From Plantago elongata (taxonomy: Eukaryota; Streptophyta; Magnoliopsida; Lamiales; Plantaginaceae): a DNA stretch of 27,747 nt. The DNA lies in contig JAYMSP010001916.1 of assembly GCA_036897095.1 (NCBI GenBank), positions 1 to 27,747 on the forward strand. The letters are read 5' to 3'. The notes below the pieces were generated by a model that made no database searches, was not told the DNA's origin, and saw nothing but the letters and a program-made list of their open reading frames with translations. Below, in pieces: positions 1-9,650 of this stretch. Positions within the stretch are counted from its first letter, which is position 1, and each line of letters starts with the position of its first letter. The translations under genes and the position numbers were made by a program.

Positions 1-296
1 TTCCATATACAAATACTACCAAACAACTTATTACATAATTATACTAATCATATAATTCTAACAACCTTAAATATCAATAATGAACCAATATAATATTCAT
101 ACATATTTTATCAAATCTCAATATCAATCACATCATACTTACCCCCATCATTTATTTCTTACGCAACCTATATAACAAACCTACAATACCCTATCCAATT
201 ACAACTCTATATCAAATACTAATTTTAACAATCCAATCACTATTCATCCATTCAAATGGATCCAACTCCAATTTTATACCAAACAGCCACTTAGTC
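1..296. repeat. Terminal part of a dispersed DNA-transposon family (copy A)
   Basis: This AT-rich stretch is clearly similar by eye to 2487-2760: both share long matching runs in the same order, beginning near CCATATACAAATACTACCAA and including ATTTTATCAAATCTCAATA and CTAATTTTAACAATCC. It ends at about 290-296 with ACCAAACAGCC, which read on the other strand is GGCTGTTTGGT, a typical terminal motif of plant MITE and hAT/Harbinger-like elements. The left part lies outside the window, so the full element and its target-site duplication cannot be seen. There is no coding capacity. Confidence 0.6.
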
Positions 297-782
297 TCTG
301 ATAGAACTTAGAAGTATAATATACAATATACTTATGAGCTCTAGTTCAGATTAAACGAATTAACTCATTAAGATTTTTCCAAATTGCGGTGAAATAACTC
401 AAGAAAGTTCGATTATTTAGTAGTTAGTCTGGTGAGTGTACTACTACTTGGTGAGGGAAGGCATATTGCTTATTACTTATTAGTACTGAGATCACCTTCC
501 AGTAAAATATAGAACAGTTTAAACGAACTACATTCGTTTTATACTGTATATTTATATAAATATGTACCTATCAATCATAATAAATTATATAATAAGTAGA
601 CTATTTATTCATTCCTTTTACAAATATCCATCCAAATGAACCAAACCGAATTTAATAGTTGCACAACACATTAGGCCTTATTTTCATGTCATAAATAGCT
701 CGATATTGTGCCTCACGTATCAAGTTAATAACGAGAATCGTAAAGGTTGTAATATTTATATTTTTTTAATTATCATCAAACT
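297..782. other. Gene-free spacer
   Basis: I see no gene. The only structure is an imperfect hairpin at about 503-537, where ACAGTTTAAACGAA faces the near-complement TTCGTTTTATACTGT. Open frames here are short and not protein-like. Confidence 0.4.
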
Positions 783-1044
783 TTTAGGGGCTGATTGGAG
801 TAGCACTATAATGCCCATTTGGATGGGATTTGGGAATTTTGTGTTTGGTAAGTCATTCAAATGTGAAGGATTGAAATGGAAGGCTATCTAGTCTATTTGC
901 ACAATCACTTCTCAATCAGACCAATCATACCAATCAAATCAAATCAAACATCATACACCCAATTTGCAACAAATATACAGCATACATACATCATACATCT
1001 TAGTTGAAGTATATTAACAGAAAATTGAGTTGATAGGTGATTAC

Positions 1045-1300
1045 CTGAGGGTGTTAACTGTTAATCGAAAAGGCAGGGGCGGAGGCAGAGGCAGACGCGG
1101 AGGCGGAGGTGGAGCGCACTGCGTAGATCCGGAATTGCGGGGGATGATGGAAGGAATGACACTCGTTCAGTTGGGCGGTTGACCTCGGAGATCGGTGGCT
1201 GGTGGTGGCGCCGTCGGTGTCGGTGTCTACGGTTGGGTATGAACGGGAGATGATATTTGGGAACGGTTGTTGGTTGTGATGGGTAAGAATTTGTTTAGGA
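1045..1300 (-). other. GC-rich island, possibly a captured gene fragment
   Basis: This short GC-rich block contrasts sharply with the AT-rich surroundings. It holds a degenerate GGCGGAGGC/GGCAGAGGC triplet-like run at 1071-1115. On the minus strand it is rich in Ser/Ala/Pro codons in one frame and runs into a strong splice-donor sequence, CAG|GTAATC, with GT at 1044-1043. However, no frame combines an ATG with an open path to that donor. It could be the leader or first exon of a host gene picked up by the surrounding element, or simple low-complexity DNA. Confidence 0.3.
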
Positions 1301-1706
1301 TAGTTTTATTTTGATTGGGGCAATTTGCAAGTGAAGTCCTCATTAACAACAAATACTCTAATCGCTTCATTTTAATTACTTTGGCAATTCTTCGATGTAA
1401 GGAACATTATCGAGTTTTAACGAGCTTTAGTCAGAAAAAAAATTTTCTGAACTAAACAATATTATAATTTATTCAAATATATACTCGTTTCGAGTTTTAC
1501 GAGCTGAGCGGTATTCAATTATAGAAGCTCTCATAAGCGTTGAGCGAAAAAATAAAAATAAGAAGTATGTTTTCGAGTAATATTCATAATATAATTATAG
1601 TTCCGATGCAATTGTGTAATATTCTAATGTATGTTTGTAATTGTATCAAAACAGGAAGTGAAATGAGTCGGACCAGCTTAAATATTATCATGCATTAAGA
1701 TGTCTC

Positions 1707-2087
1707 AGTTGACCGAAAATACAGCTTACATATTAGTTGCGTGACAAGATGTTTGAATTCAAAAAAAGCCTAGTCCACATATGGTTAATCGAAAATTCAG
1801 CCTGCACATTATTATGCGGTAAGATATTTGAATCCAAAGAAAGGCTACTCCACACATGGAGGTTAATCGAAAATCCAGCTTACATATTATTATGCGGTAA
1901 GATATTTGAATCCAAATAAAGGCTACTCCACACGTGGAGGTTAACCGAAAATCCAGCTTAATATGCGGTAAGATATTTGAATCAAAAGAAAGGCTACTCC
2001 ACATGTGGAGGTTAACCGAAAATCCAGTTTACATATTATTATGCAATAATTTTGTGAATGAAAAGAAAGGCAACTCCACATATGGAG
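1707..2087. repeat. Five-unit tandem array, ~77 bp period
   Basis: Units begin with RGTTRACCGAAAAT-like sequence at about 1707, 1783, 1861, 1939 and 2010 and are 71-78 bp long. Each has a TATGCGGTAAGATATTTGAA-like core. Units 2-5 end in CTCCA-N4-TGGAG at 1848-1861, 1926-1939, 1997-2010 and 2074-2087; the third of these is a perfect 14-bp palindrome, and unit 3 contains CACGTG. The array lies in the candidate transposon 783-2791, so a transposase-binding subterminal array is possible. Because the common 78-bp period is a multiple of three, spurious repetitive reading frames appear on both strands. Confidence 0.85.
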
Positions 2088-2486
2088 GATAACGTGTGCA
2101 CCTAGTCCCAGTACGAGGTTTCATATATGATTTGGAGTCGTACCGATTTTCTTCATGCGAACAATCGACGCAATGTGTCGAACCTTGAAATGCACATCCT
2201 CAATAGAAATGCGGATTATATGTGGTTCTAACTCTGTATGAATTCATATTTGCATTGTTTGTTTCAAACATTTGAAATTAGTCATCGTATTTTTAATATG
2301 CGTGTCGTTATTTTATCGTATATCTAAGTGATACGAATGCTAACATGCCATACCATGTATCCACAATCGTGTTCGAATCCATTATTCAATTATTTACGAT
2401 TCCATTCACTAATATTTGATTCGATTATTCTGGAATATAATTTTATTATTGTAATTTAATCTCATTTTAATATATAAAAATATTAT

Positions 2487-2791
2487 CTCCATATACAAAT
2501 ACTACCAAACTACTTATTACATAATTAAACCAATCATATCATTTCAACAAACTTAAATACCAATAATTAACCAATCTCATATTTATACATATTTTATCAA
2601 ATCTCAATACCAATCAAATCATATTTATAACAATCATTTATCTCCTACACAACATATATAACAAAACTATAATACAATATTCAATTACAATTTTATACCA
2701 AACACTAATTTTAACAATCCCACTATAATTTCGATTACTATTCAATTATTTAAATCGGGGCATTTAAGTTACATGTCAATCAGCCCCTAAA
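2487..2791. repeat. Dispersed transposon terminus (copy B)
   Basis: This is the partner of 1-296 in the same orientation, and the right end of the candidate element 783-2791. Its last ~90 bp, from CTAATTTTAACAATCCCACT to the terminal CAATCAGCCCCTAAA, is matched in reverse complement at 15369-15460. It is therefore part of a family with at least three members here. Confidence 0.65.
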
Positions 2792-3017
2792 GATGGTCAA
2801 TACATCAAATTTAACTACGAACTCGATCCAACGCTCGTCATGTGATAAATTCAAATTATTAAAAGTTTTGTCAGGTGCACTTATATTGAAAAATTCCAAT
2901 TTTCGTACAATTAATTGGACATAGCAGTTTATACTTATTACCCAAAAGAAACCCCTGCATCTCCTCCATACATTCTCTCAGGTGACGCACATACACTCGG
3001 TAAGTTGGCCGGAGAAA

Positions 3018-6000
3018 ATGACCGGTGCGAGCGGTGTAGCTATTGAGAACGGCAATACGAAGGCTGAGCAAGAGTCATCGGCTCTGATATTTCTCGGCAC
3101 AGGTTGTTCGAGCGCTGTGCCGAATGCTTTGTGCTTGATCCAGCCTTCCGATCCTCCATGCCCTGTTTGCACTCGATCTCTATCCCTTCCACCGGACCAG
3201 AATCGCAATTACAGGTTGTTGTTCATATCGCCTCATTTTATGCTTTATTATCATCTTCTCTGCATCTCACTATGTTTTGCTCATTTGCAATGTTGATCCG
3301 ACATCACTGTTGAGTAATTGCTGAAGATAGATTCGCATTGATGTCTAGCTCAAGGTTTTATTGGAATGATTTAGCTGAAGATTAAGTAACTACACAGTAT
3401 TCGGCATTCTGTATGTTTTTCTATTGCTTGTGATTTAGGTAAGATTAAGTAGTTATTGAGATCTATTGAGATCGAGTGTTTGAGATTTTGATTCGATATT
3501 ATTGCTCGGTGGAGTATTCGCATTTGTTTATGTAATGGCTGGCCGTGCTTTTGATTCAGTGAGGAGTAAGTAGTTATTGAAGGTAGATATCTGTTGATGT
3601 TGAGCTGAAGCTTGTGTAGAAACGATTGAGCTGAAGATCAACTAATTTCATGATGTGATATTTGCTCGTTGGATTTTCACGGGTGGATTACTGGAATCCT
3701 GTTTGTAAATCTCCTGCTTGTGATTTTCTGAAGGTGAAGTAAATATTAAGATCAGACCAGGCTATTAATTGGTTGACAATTGACATTGAGCTCTTTGTAG
3801 GAATGATTGAGAGGTTAGAATGAAAAATGATGCTAAGGAATTTTCAGCCAGGATCTTGTGATTCATGTAATTATGCTGACAGCTTTTTTGTTTGTTATGT
3901 ACCTGATATGTGTGTAGCTTATAGTTGATAGAATTGTCAATGCGCTACATCCCTCTTATTGATTATTCTGATAGTGAGGGAAATAATAAATCGATTTTTT
4001 ATAGATGTTTAGAGAGCAAGTCCTCTGGTTGGAAACTGATTCGAGGGAAATTACCTGCTAGGATTTTGCATTTTCTTTCGTCGTGGCTTGGTTTGGGAAT
4101 AACATATCAAAAGGTTAGAGACTCGGTTGCTCAATCCTCTGCACCTATCATGACATCCTAGTTAAAACATGGATAGTCATTTTGTGATTGAATTTTAATC
4201 AGGTCATGTACCTAGATGATACAGAATTTTTGTAGTTTGTCAATCATCTGTAATTTCATAACTTCTAAGTAACAAGTAACTGCGTCTTAGCGAGACCATG
4301 CCTTAGCCGTATACAACTTTTGTTGGTTCTGTACACCAGATCTCAAGCTTATAGTTGATGATGTTATTGTAGGTGCAATACATCTCTCCTCGTTGATTAT
4401 TTTGACAGTGAGGGCAAGCATAAATATATTTTGATAGATGTTGGGAAGACGTTTAGAGAGCAAGTGTTACGATGGTTCCCCATGTACAAAATTCCACAAG
4501 TAGATTCTGTGAGTCTTATGTTTCTCTTGCTATTATTTACTGTAATACTTACAATTCTCATGTAACTTCATGAAACATCAACTATCCAGGATTTCAAAAT
4601 TCAGCTATTTAGTTCTTACTTCTTCAGATTATACTGACGCATGAACATGCTGATGCGGTTCTTGGTTTGGACGATATACGCATTGTGCAACCTTTTAGTC
4701 CTACAAATGAAATCAATCCAACTCCAATCTACCTCACCCAACACTCAGTGGAAAGGTACTTTATTCTCTATAGAGCTATATACATGCATGTCTTGACAAT
4801 GCTGCAATGATTTATTGACTTGATACTTTAATCAAACAAAATGGTCACTATTGGACTGAACAAATTGGCTTCCAGAATGTTTGTGGTTACTTATTTCATC
4901 ACTTAAGAACATAAAAACGAGAGTGACAAATTCAGATCTACCTAGGTAGGGACATAACATAAGGCAGACTGGCAGAGTCCAAAGTTTACTAATGGACCTG
5001 AACCACTAATTAGTTTGGTAATTAACTGCCGAGTTGTTAATTCCTTCTCTATACTGGTTCCTGCTCTAATGAAGGATAGTTTGCAAATGCAATATGAAAT
5101 GTGATAACTGTTCATTCTTATTGAACAGCATACACGTGAAATTCCCTTACTTGGTTCAGAAAAAGCTAAAACCTGGCCAGGAAGTCAGACGTGTGGCACA
5201 GCTTGAATGGAAAACCATAGAGAGTGATTCTACGAAACCATTTCTGGCATCAGGGCTAGAGTTTGTTCCTCTGCCGGTCTGTTTTCTGTTTGATCTTTTC
5301 ATTTAATCTTGAGAACCACTTTAAAAATCCTCGTGTCTTATTTTATCTGTAAACCTCTTATATCTTTTCTCATATTCTCGTGTATTTAGGTGATGCATGG
5401 GGAAGATTATGTATGCCTAGGGTTTCTTTTTGGACAAAAAAACAGAGTAGCATATATATCAGATATTTCACGATTTATTCCATCCACAGAACAGTGTAAG
5501 AATTGCCCTCTCCTTGTTTTATGTTTATCCTTTTGTTCTGATTATTTCATGTCCTGTCACCATGTCTCTCATAGCATATCATTTGACTAGTGTGAAATAG
5601 GCGTATTCGCAGCAAAGTTGTTTGAAAATCAATAAGCATTTCTTCCATCATCTGGACTATCCCAAAAATTACAATTACAGCATTATCTAGAAACACCAAA
5701 TCAAGGGCTGAGTCCAGCATGGGAAAAGCAGAATGAACAAGATATATTGCAATAAACAATCTTAAGTCACTGCTAGTTTGCTAGCTATGAACTACATGCT
5801 CTGTGGGTGAAATAATTCAAATTGTGCTGGGGCGAGGCACTTGCTGCCTAACAATAAAAACAACATTCTACTGTTTCTGTTAAATGTGTACGCACTGCAC
5901 ACCTGTTTAACAGAAGCTCTCCTTTTGTAGATATTTCAAAACATGATGGTGCACAGTTAGATCTCCTTATTTTGGATACACTTTATAAGGTATACTTTGA

Positions 6001-7071
6001 ACTTCAAACGTTTTGCTCACTTCCTTCTCATTGTGGCTTTTAAAACTATGCAACAATTTTAATACATGTGATAGTCATCAAGCATTAATAGAGAAGCTTC
6101 TCCATCCATTTCAGTTATTTCTGATTGGGTTTGCTGCAAATGTAGTGTTATCATGCATCATGCTATTGGTACCTCCCGGCAGATAATAACCATACTCACA
6201 TATTAGAACTTCTCATGATTCTTTGTTTCCTCCTTGTGTCTATTGCTGTGAGATATATTCATGCTTATATTATTCCCTGCTTTGCAGAAAGGGTCCCATA
6301 ATACTCACTTCTGCTTCCCTCAGGTTCTTTCTTCTTTTTTTAAAATCATCATCATTATTTTTTTACGTGAAATGCTGCTTGATTTACATTTTAAAATTTA
6401 TTGTCTTCAGACCCTTGAAGCGGTGAAGAAGCTATGCCCGAAAAGAGCTCTGCTCATTGGAATGACCCATGAGTTTGAGCATGACAAAGACAATGCATTT
6501 CTCAAAGAGTGGTCTGTAAGGTATTGTTGCGCTTGCATTTGCAGAAAGTCTTATGATAGATAACTTGGCATAAATTTAGTGACAGTGGTCATCATGTTAT
6601 GCTCCTTTACGTAGCTCAAATAGGGAATTGAATGAATCCTCTTAATTTTGTGGTTGTTTAAATTCTCCTTGTGATTTGTTTATAAAAGAACTCAACTACT
6701 CAAGTGGTTGAAATTTTGAAATCTCGTGAACAATTCCATTAAGATTTGGAGTGACTTCCAGTGCTAAAACTTATAACCAAAGTGCCAAACTACATTTCCA
6801 AGTGAACCTTACTGAAACATTTCTCTATTGCTTTTACCCAACGCTTTCATATGAGTCTTAATATATGATTGTCAATGCCAAATAAAATTTGTTTCGAGTT
6901 AGTTATCTCCTTAGCTGTTCATCAAGGCATGCCATCATGACACTTTCTCCGTCTTGGATTTATGAGAAAAATCTCCAGTACAAGCATATATTTACGTTTT
7001 CCATTGTTCACAGAGAAGGAATACCAGTTCAACTTGCTCATGATGGCCTTAGAGTTCCTCTGGACCTTTAA
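3018..7071 (+). CDS. PhnP-like metallo-beta-lactamase-fold hydrolase, 9 exons, 325 aa
   Basis: Exons: 3018-3214, 4373-4508, 4628-4755, 5129-5276, 5390-5495, 5931-5989, 6288-6323, 6411-6520 and 7014-7071. All introns are GT-AG and the frame holds throughout (978 nt). The protein belongs to the plant family usually annotated as putative hydrolase C777.06c-like, resembling Arabidopsis At1g30300. It is a PhnP-type metallo-beta-lactamase fold, whose bacterial relatives are cyclic phosphodiesterases. Visible motifs are GTGCSSAVP (27-35), a CPVC pair (C48, C51), LIDVGK around D88, THEHADAVLGLDD (115-127; H116, H118, D120), MHGEDY with H206, YISD with D228, GSHNTH (260-265), GMTHEFEHD (287-295) and LAHDG with H316. 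No signal peptide or membrane segment is evident, so it is probably soluble. The start is the first in-frame ATG; an in-frame GTG 36 bases upstream has no support. A121 replaces the second histidine of the classical HxHxDH motif. The real substrate is unknown. Confidence 0.9.
3313..3900 (+). repeat. Diverged tandem units in intron 1 of the hydrolase gene
   Basis: Three stretches starting near 3313, 3561 and 3770 share the same order of short motifs: TTGATGT/TTGACAT, then GAGCT or CTAGCT, then GGAATGATT or AACGATTGAG, then GAAGATYAA. About 100 bp later units 1 and 2 share GCTTGTGATTT and GTAAGATTAAGT-like sequence. This suggests an old ~230-bp tandem duplication, now heavily diverged. Similarity was judged by eye only. 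Confidence 0.45.
3916..4021 (+). pseudogene. Decayed extra copy of hydrolase exon 2 within intron 1
   Basis: This segment aligns with 4346-4465, which covers the end of intron 1 and the start of exon 2. Both share AGCTTATAGTTGAT, then TTGATTATT-TGA-AGTGAGGG, then ATAGATG and TTTAGAGAGCAAGT. In this copy the acceptor TGTAG|GTG has become TGTCAATG, so AG is lost. Eleven bases present in the true exon between ATAGATG and TTTAGAG are missing, which shifts the frame. It is therefore a dead tandem exon duplicate that splicing should skip. The copies start about 430 bp apart. Confidence 0.8.
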
Positions 7072-7075
7072 TGAG

Positions 7076-7480
7076 GTAAGGTTTACACTAAATCTACGAA
7101 AATGTAGTTACAGATCTTGCCTAAAAAAGACTATTCAAAACTATTATTTTTCTTTCTTCATGCACTCTGTTGCATAGCCCAGCTTTACCATGTGTTTGCT
7201 TTTTTTTTTTTTTTTTGCCATGTGTTTGCTTGTTAAAGCAAGATGTCAAACTTCTTCAGAAAGGGGAAAAAAACCTGTATGCTGCCAGCTTACGAAGTGT
7301 ATTTTTTCAATTCAAACAATTGCCTAAACTTGTGAATCATTTGTTTAAGTTGACCCGGTAAAAGTATGCTATATAGTGCAACAGAACTATATCGTGCAGC
7401 TGTTACAGCAATTGGCTGCAATGGGTATTTTTGGTTGAGAGAAGAATAATATATTTCTTTTCTGTTTGTTGTTTTTGCAG
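7076..7480 (+). other. Probable 3' UTR intron of the hydrolase gene
   Basis: Four bases after the stop codon lies a near-consensus donor, GAG|GTAAGG, stronger than several donors used inside the gene. A good acceptor with a T-rich tract, TTGTTTTTGCAG, ends at 7480. Splicing would give a short 3' UTR exon starting at 7481. Because the junction would lie only a few bases after the stop, the usual distance rule for nonsense-mediated decay would not apply. This is inferred from splice signals alone. Confidence 0.5.
7188..7231 (-). mobile_element. Poly(T) tract flanked by 14-bp direct repeats
   Basis: The sequence CCATGTGTTTGCTT occurs at 7188-7201 and again, exactly, at 7218-7231, with an uninterrupted T run between (7201-7216, then G). 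This is what a target-primed insertion of little more than a poly(A) tail, on the minus strand, would leave. Local duplication by slippage is the alternative. It lies in the proposed 3' UTR intron. Confidence 0.45.
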
Positions 7481-8304
7481 GATAAAATTCATACACATTA
7501 TGTAATTATCATTCTTCCCCATGAAATACAGAGGGGAAGTTAAACAAATACATTGCAGTATTGCGCACGCACATTTATCATTTGCATTTGCATCTGAGTC
7601 GCATATGTTATAGAATGAGAAGTGTGACATTTCTACGGCTGGCTTAGTGTACGATATATGTAATGTTCTTTGTATTAGTGATGAACATGACATTTTACGT
7701 TCCTTTGCTGATTAAAATTCTCTCATTGCCAATAGACTTGGTCTAGACAAATTTTTTCTTTTGGTTGACTGATGTCTCTAGGAAGAGCTGTGTTCATACG
7801 TTCAGAAATTTATAGCAGTCCTTATTTCTGGGTAGTGTTCTGACACTAACAGTGGGCCTATATCCCTGGACATACCATCTGAATATACTCCCAGATTACA
7901 TTTCAATATGTTCGGAAAACTCTGAAACGTTTCTGTTTTCCTCTTCCCAGAAATGATATGAAAACTTTTCAAATTTTGTCTGGCAACTTTAAAACTATTT
8001 GAAACCCAAGAGTTTAATCCACAAACCAGATAAGAGAAAACAAAATTGAAGGGATTGCATTAAGTTATATCATTATTTGGCAAATTATCAAGAGCTCGTA
8101 GTTTATCCAAATTGGATGTTTCAATACTGGGCTGTAGATCCTTAAAGTGCGAAGAAATTTGATTTTAAGGAAGTCCTAGGCCCTGTAAATACATGATAGT
8201 GAAGGATTGAAATCATAAAACGAATAATTACGTAATCAGAGTTTTAACATGCAGCTAGCTGCTAGCCCATTAAAAGAGACTGGGAGCGTTTTCTTACCTT
8301 CTCT
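7481..8304. other. Hydrolase 3' flank and gene-free spacer
   Basis: The first ~200 bases probably form the terminal 3' UTR exon; the TGTAATGTTCTTTGTATT stretch at about 7660-7677 is the kind of U/G-rich sequence found near plant polyadenylation sites. Beyond that I see no gene, RNA or clear repeat. Confidence 0.35.
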
Positions 8305-8368
8305 CTTTCTTTTCTTTTCTTTTCTTTTCTTTTCCTTTTCTTTTCTTTTCTTTTCTTTTCTTTTTTTT
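8305..8368 (+). repeat. (TTTTC)n microsatellite
   Basis: About a dozen tandem copies of TTTTC with one TTTTCC interruption, closing in a run of eight T. Confidence 0.95.
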
Positions 8369-9157
8369 GAGAATGAGAGATGTTAGATGTATTCTAGTTG
8401 TTGTTCCTCCACCATCTTTCCCCTGTAATGATGGGGTAAAAGACACTTTCTCGCCGAAACTTTTCAAAGATTGGAAGAGAAGTGGGCATGTTTGAGGGTC
8501 CCTTGAAGGAATCAGATTGAGAAAATGTGTATATATCAGTCAAAAGCATGTAACTTGTGAACTAATCATAATAGCAGAGTAAGAAACTTTTTGAATCTTT
8601 TGGCCCCTGTTTGGTTTTGGAGGGAAGGGTAGTGGGGTAGTTAGATGATGCTTGTACCAGCAATCTAGAATGAGTTTGGATTGTTTTTTCTTTGGTTTAT
8701 GGATATTGTCTAGGTTGAGAAAGCTTGCATTCCCTTTGTTAAAAATGGTATAGCATGTGTCATTGAATATTAGATTCAGTGGATGCTCCAATCAAAAAAG
8801 CAGCAGGTTAGATTACATCGTTCATATATTTACCCATTTCGTCCCAAAAAGGTTATCAACATTTAATTATTTGCACCGATTATTTTAACAGGAAAAGAAA
8901 GAGATGAAGAAGCAAATGTGAAAACTGAAAAGGTCCCAACTTATATTTGAAATCTGGTTGATTGACCCGAGTCAAAGTAGTAGTATTATGTGTGACAGGA
9001 AACATATGATCCTTGGCCATTTCGGAATATTGAGTACAAAAAGTGTCATGAAAAGTTCAAATGATGACAATTTCCTGCCTTACACTGCATGACTCTGTAC
9101 TGCTGTATGTATTAAAATCCCCAATAAGTCAGGTATTCTATTCTAACATAAAATCAA
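8369..9157. other. Gene-free spacer with one transposon-end-like motif
   Basis: At about 8603, GGCCCCTGTTTGGTTTTGG has the form of a MITE or hAT/Harbinger terminal repeat, but no matching inverted end was found nearby. No coding potential is recognised. Confidence 0.35.
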
Positions 9158-9290
9158 TTCAGTTCAGTTCGATTTAGTTGTAATTTATACTTTATTTTAA
9201 TCAAGTTCAGTTCAATTTAGATCGGTTTAGTTATAATTTATACTTTACTTTTACTTCATTTCAGTCTAATTCGGTTCAGTAAATTAAAAT
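9158..9290. repeat. TTCAGTTCAGTT-rich dispersed repeat, copy 1
   Basis: This low-complexity element is built from TTCAGTTCA-like words and the phrase TAATTTATACTTTA, which appears twice (about 9181 and 9234, ~53 bp apart). It resembles 11634-11757 in word order and composition, ending in both copies with TTCAGTAAAT or TTTAGTAAAT. It is probably a MITE-like family; its ends are not defined. Confidence 0.55.
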
Positions 9291-9579
9291 GAAAGATAAC
9301 ACAATCCAAATGTACATGAAAATGCACTGCCCAAATATACCTGCTACCAACAATCGCAGAATACGTAAGATTTTGTTTCAATCTTTTATTATTGGATCCC
9401 ATTCATGATTCATCGCATTTGACCTCATTTCCAACATGTTCATGATCATCTTCTTCTTTCTTATTTTCAACATTTTTCAAACGTAAAAAGGTAAGCGTCA
9501 TTTTCTTTTTTGTGTAATTACTTCTGATTGTATGGTACGATTATACTCGCCTAAAAATATTTTTTTTTAAATGATAAAA

Positions 9580-9650
9580 ATGACTTGAATCCCCGACTTA
9601 TTAACTGAAGGGGAAGCGAATAACTGAGCTCACCTCGTTGTCACTCATTT
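9580..9650 (-). mobile_element. tRNA-like SINE head remnant
   Basis: On the minus strand GGTGAGCTCAGTTATTCGC resembles a polymerase III A box, and GGGGATTCAAGTC, about 30 bases further on, resembles a B box. This spacing fits tRNA-derived plant SINEs. No tail or target duplication was identified, so it is a weak call. Confidence 0.35.

Larger units (their letters stand above)
783..2791. mobile_element. Candidate non-autonomous DNA transposon, ~2.0 kb
   Basis: The two ends are a perfect 15-bp inverted repeat: TTTAGGGGCTGATTG at 783-797 and its reverse complement at 2777-2791. If the outer TA (785-786 and 2788-2789) is read as a target duplication, the element proper starts GGGGCTGATTGG. Inside are a GC-rich island (1060-1300), a five-unit tandem array (1707-2087) and a right-terminal 300 bp that is repeated elsewhere in the window. 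No transposase-like reading frame is present, so it would depend on a partner in trans. The superfamily is unclear. Chance pairing of ends from two different family members is the main alternative. Confidence 0.5.

Noticed and set aside
706..891. 61-residue frame at the left end of the candidate transposon
   Set aside because: It starts at a non-ATG codon, is AT-driven in composition, and crosses the inverted-repeat end at 783. No recognisable domain.
1759..2004. Repetitive 81-residue reading frame on the minus strand, and a similar one on the plus strand at 1737-1919
   Set aside because: Both are produced by the 77-78-bp tandem array, whose usual period is a multiple of three. The residues repeat with the DNA and show no protein-like features.
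1707..2087. CRISPR-like array
   Set aside because: The whole ~77-bp unit is repeated with no unique spacers, and the context is a plant nuclear genome.
2982..3017. Upstream GTG start for the hydrolase gene
   Set aside because: Non-ATG initiation is not needed. The ATG at 3018 has good context, and the family N-terminus is short and variable.
2978..3208. Minus-strand frames over hydrolase exon 1
   Set aside because: They are antisense shadows of a well-supported exon.
3925..4161. 78-residue frame in intron 1
   Set aside because: It covers the decayed exon 2 copy. It lacks an acceptor, carries an 11-base loss, and reads on into sequence unlike the protein.
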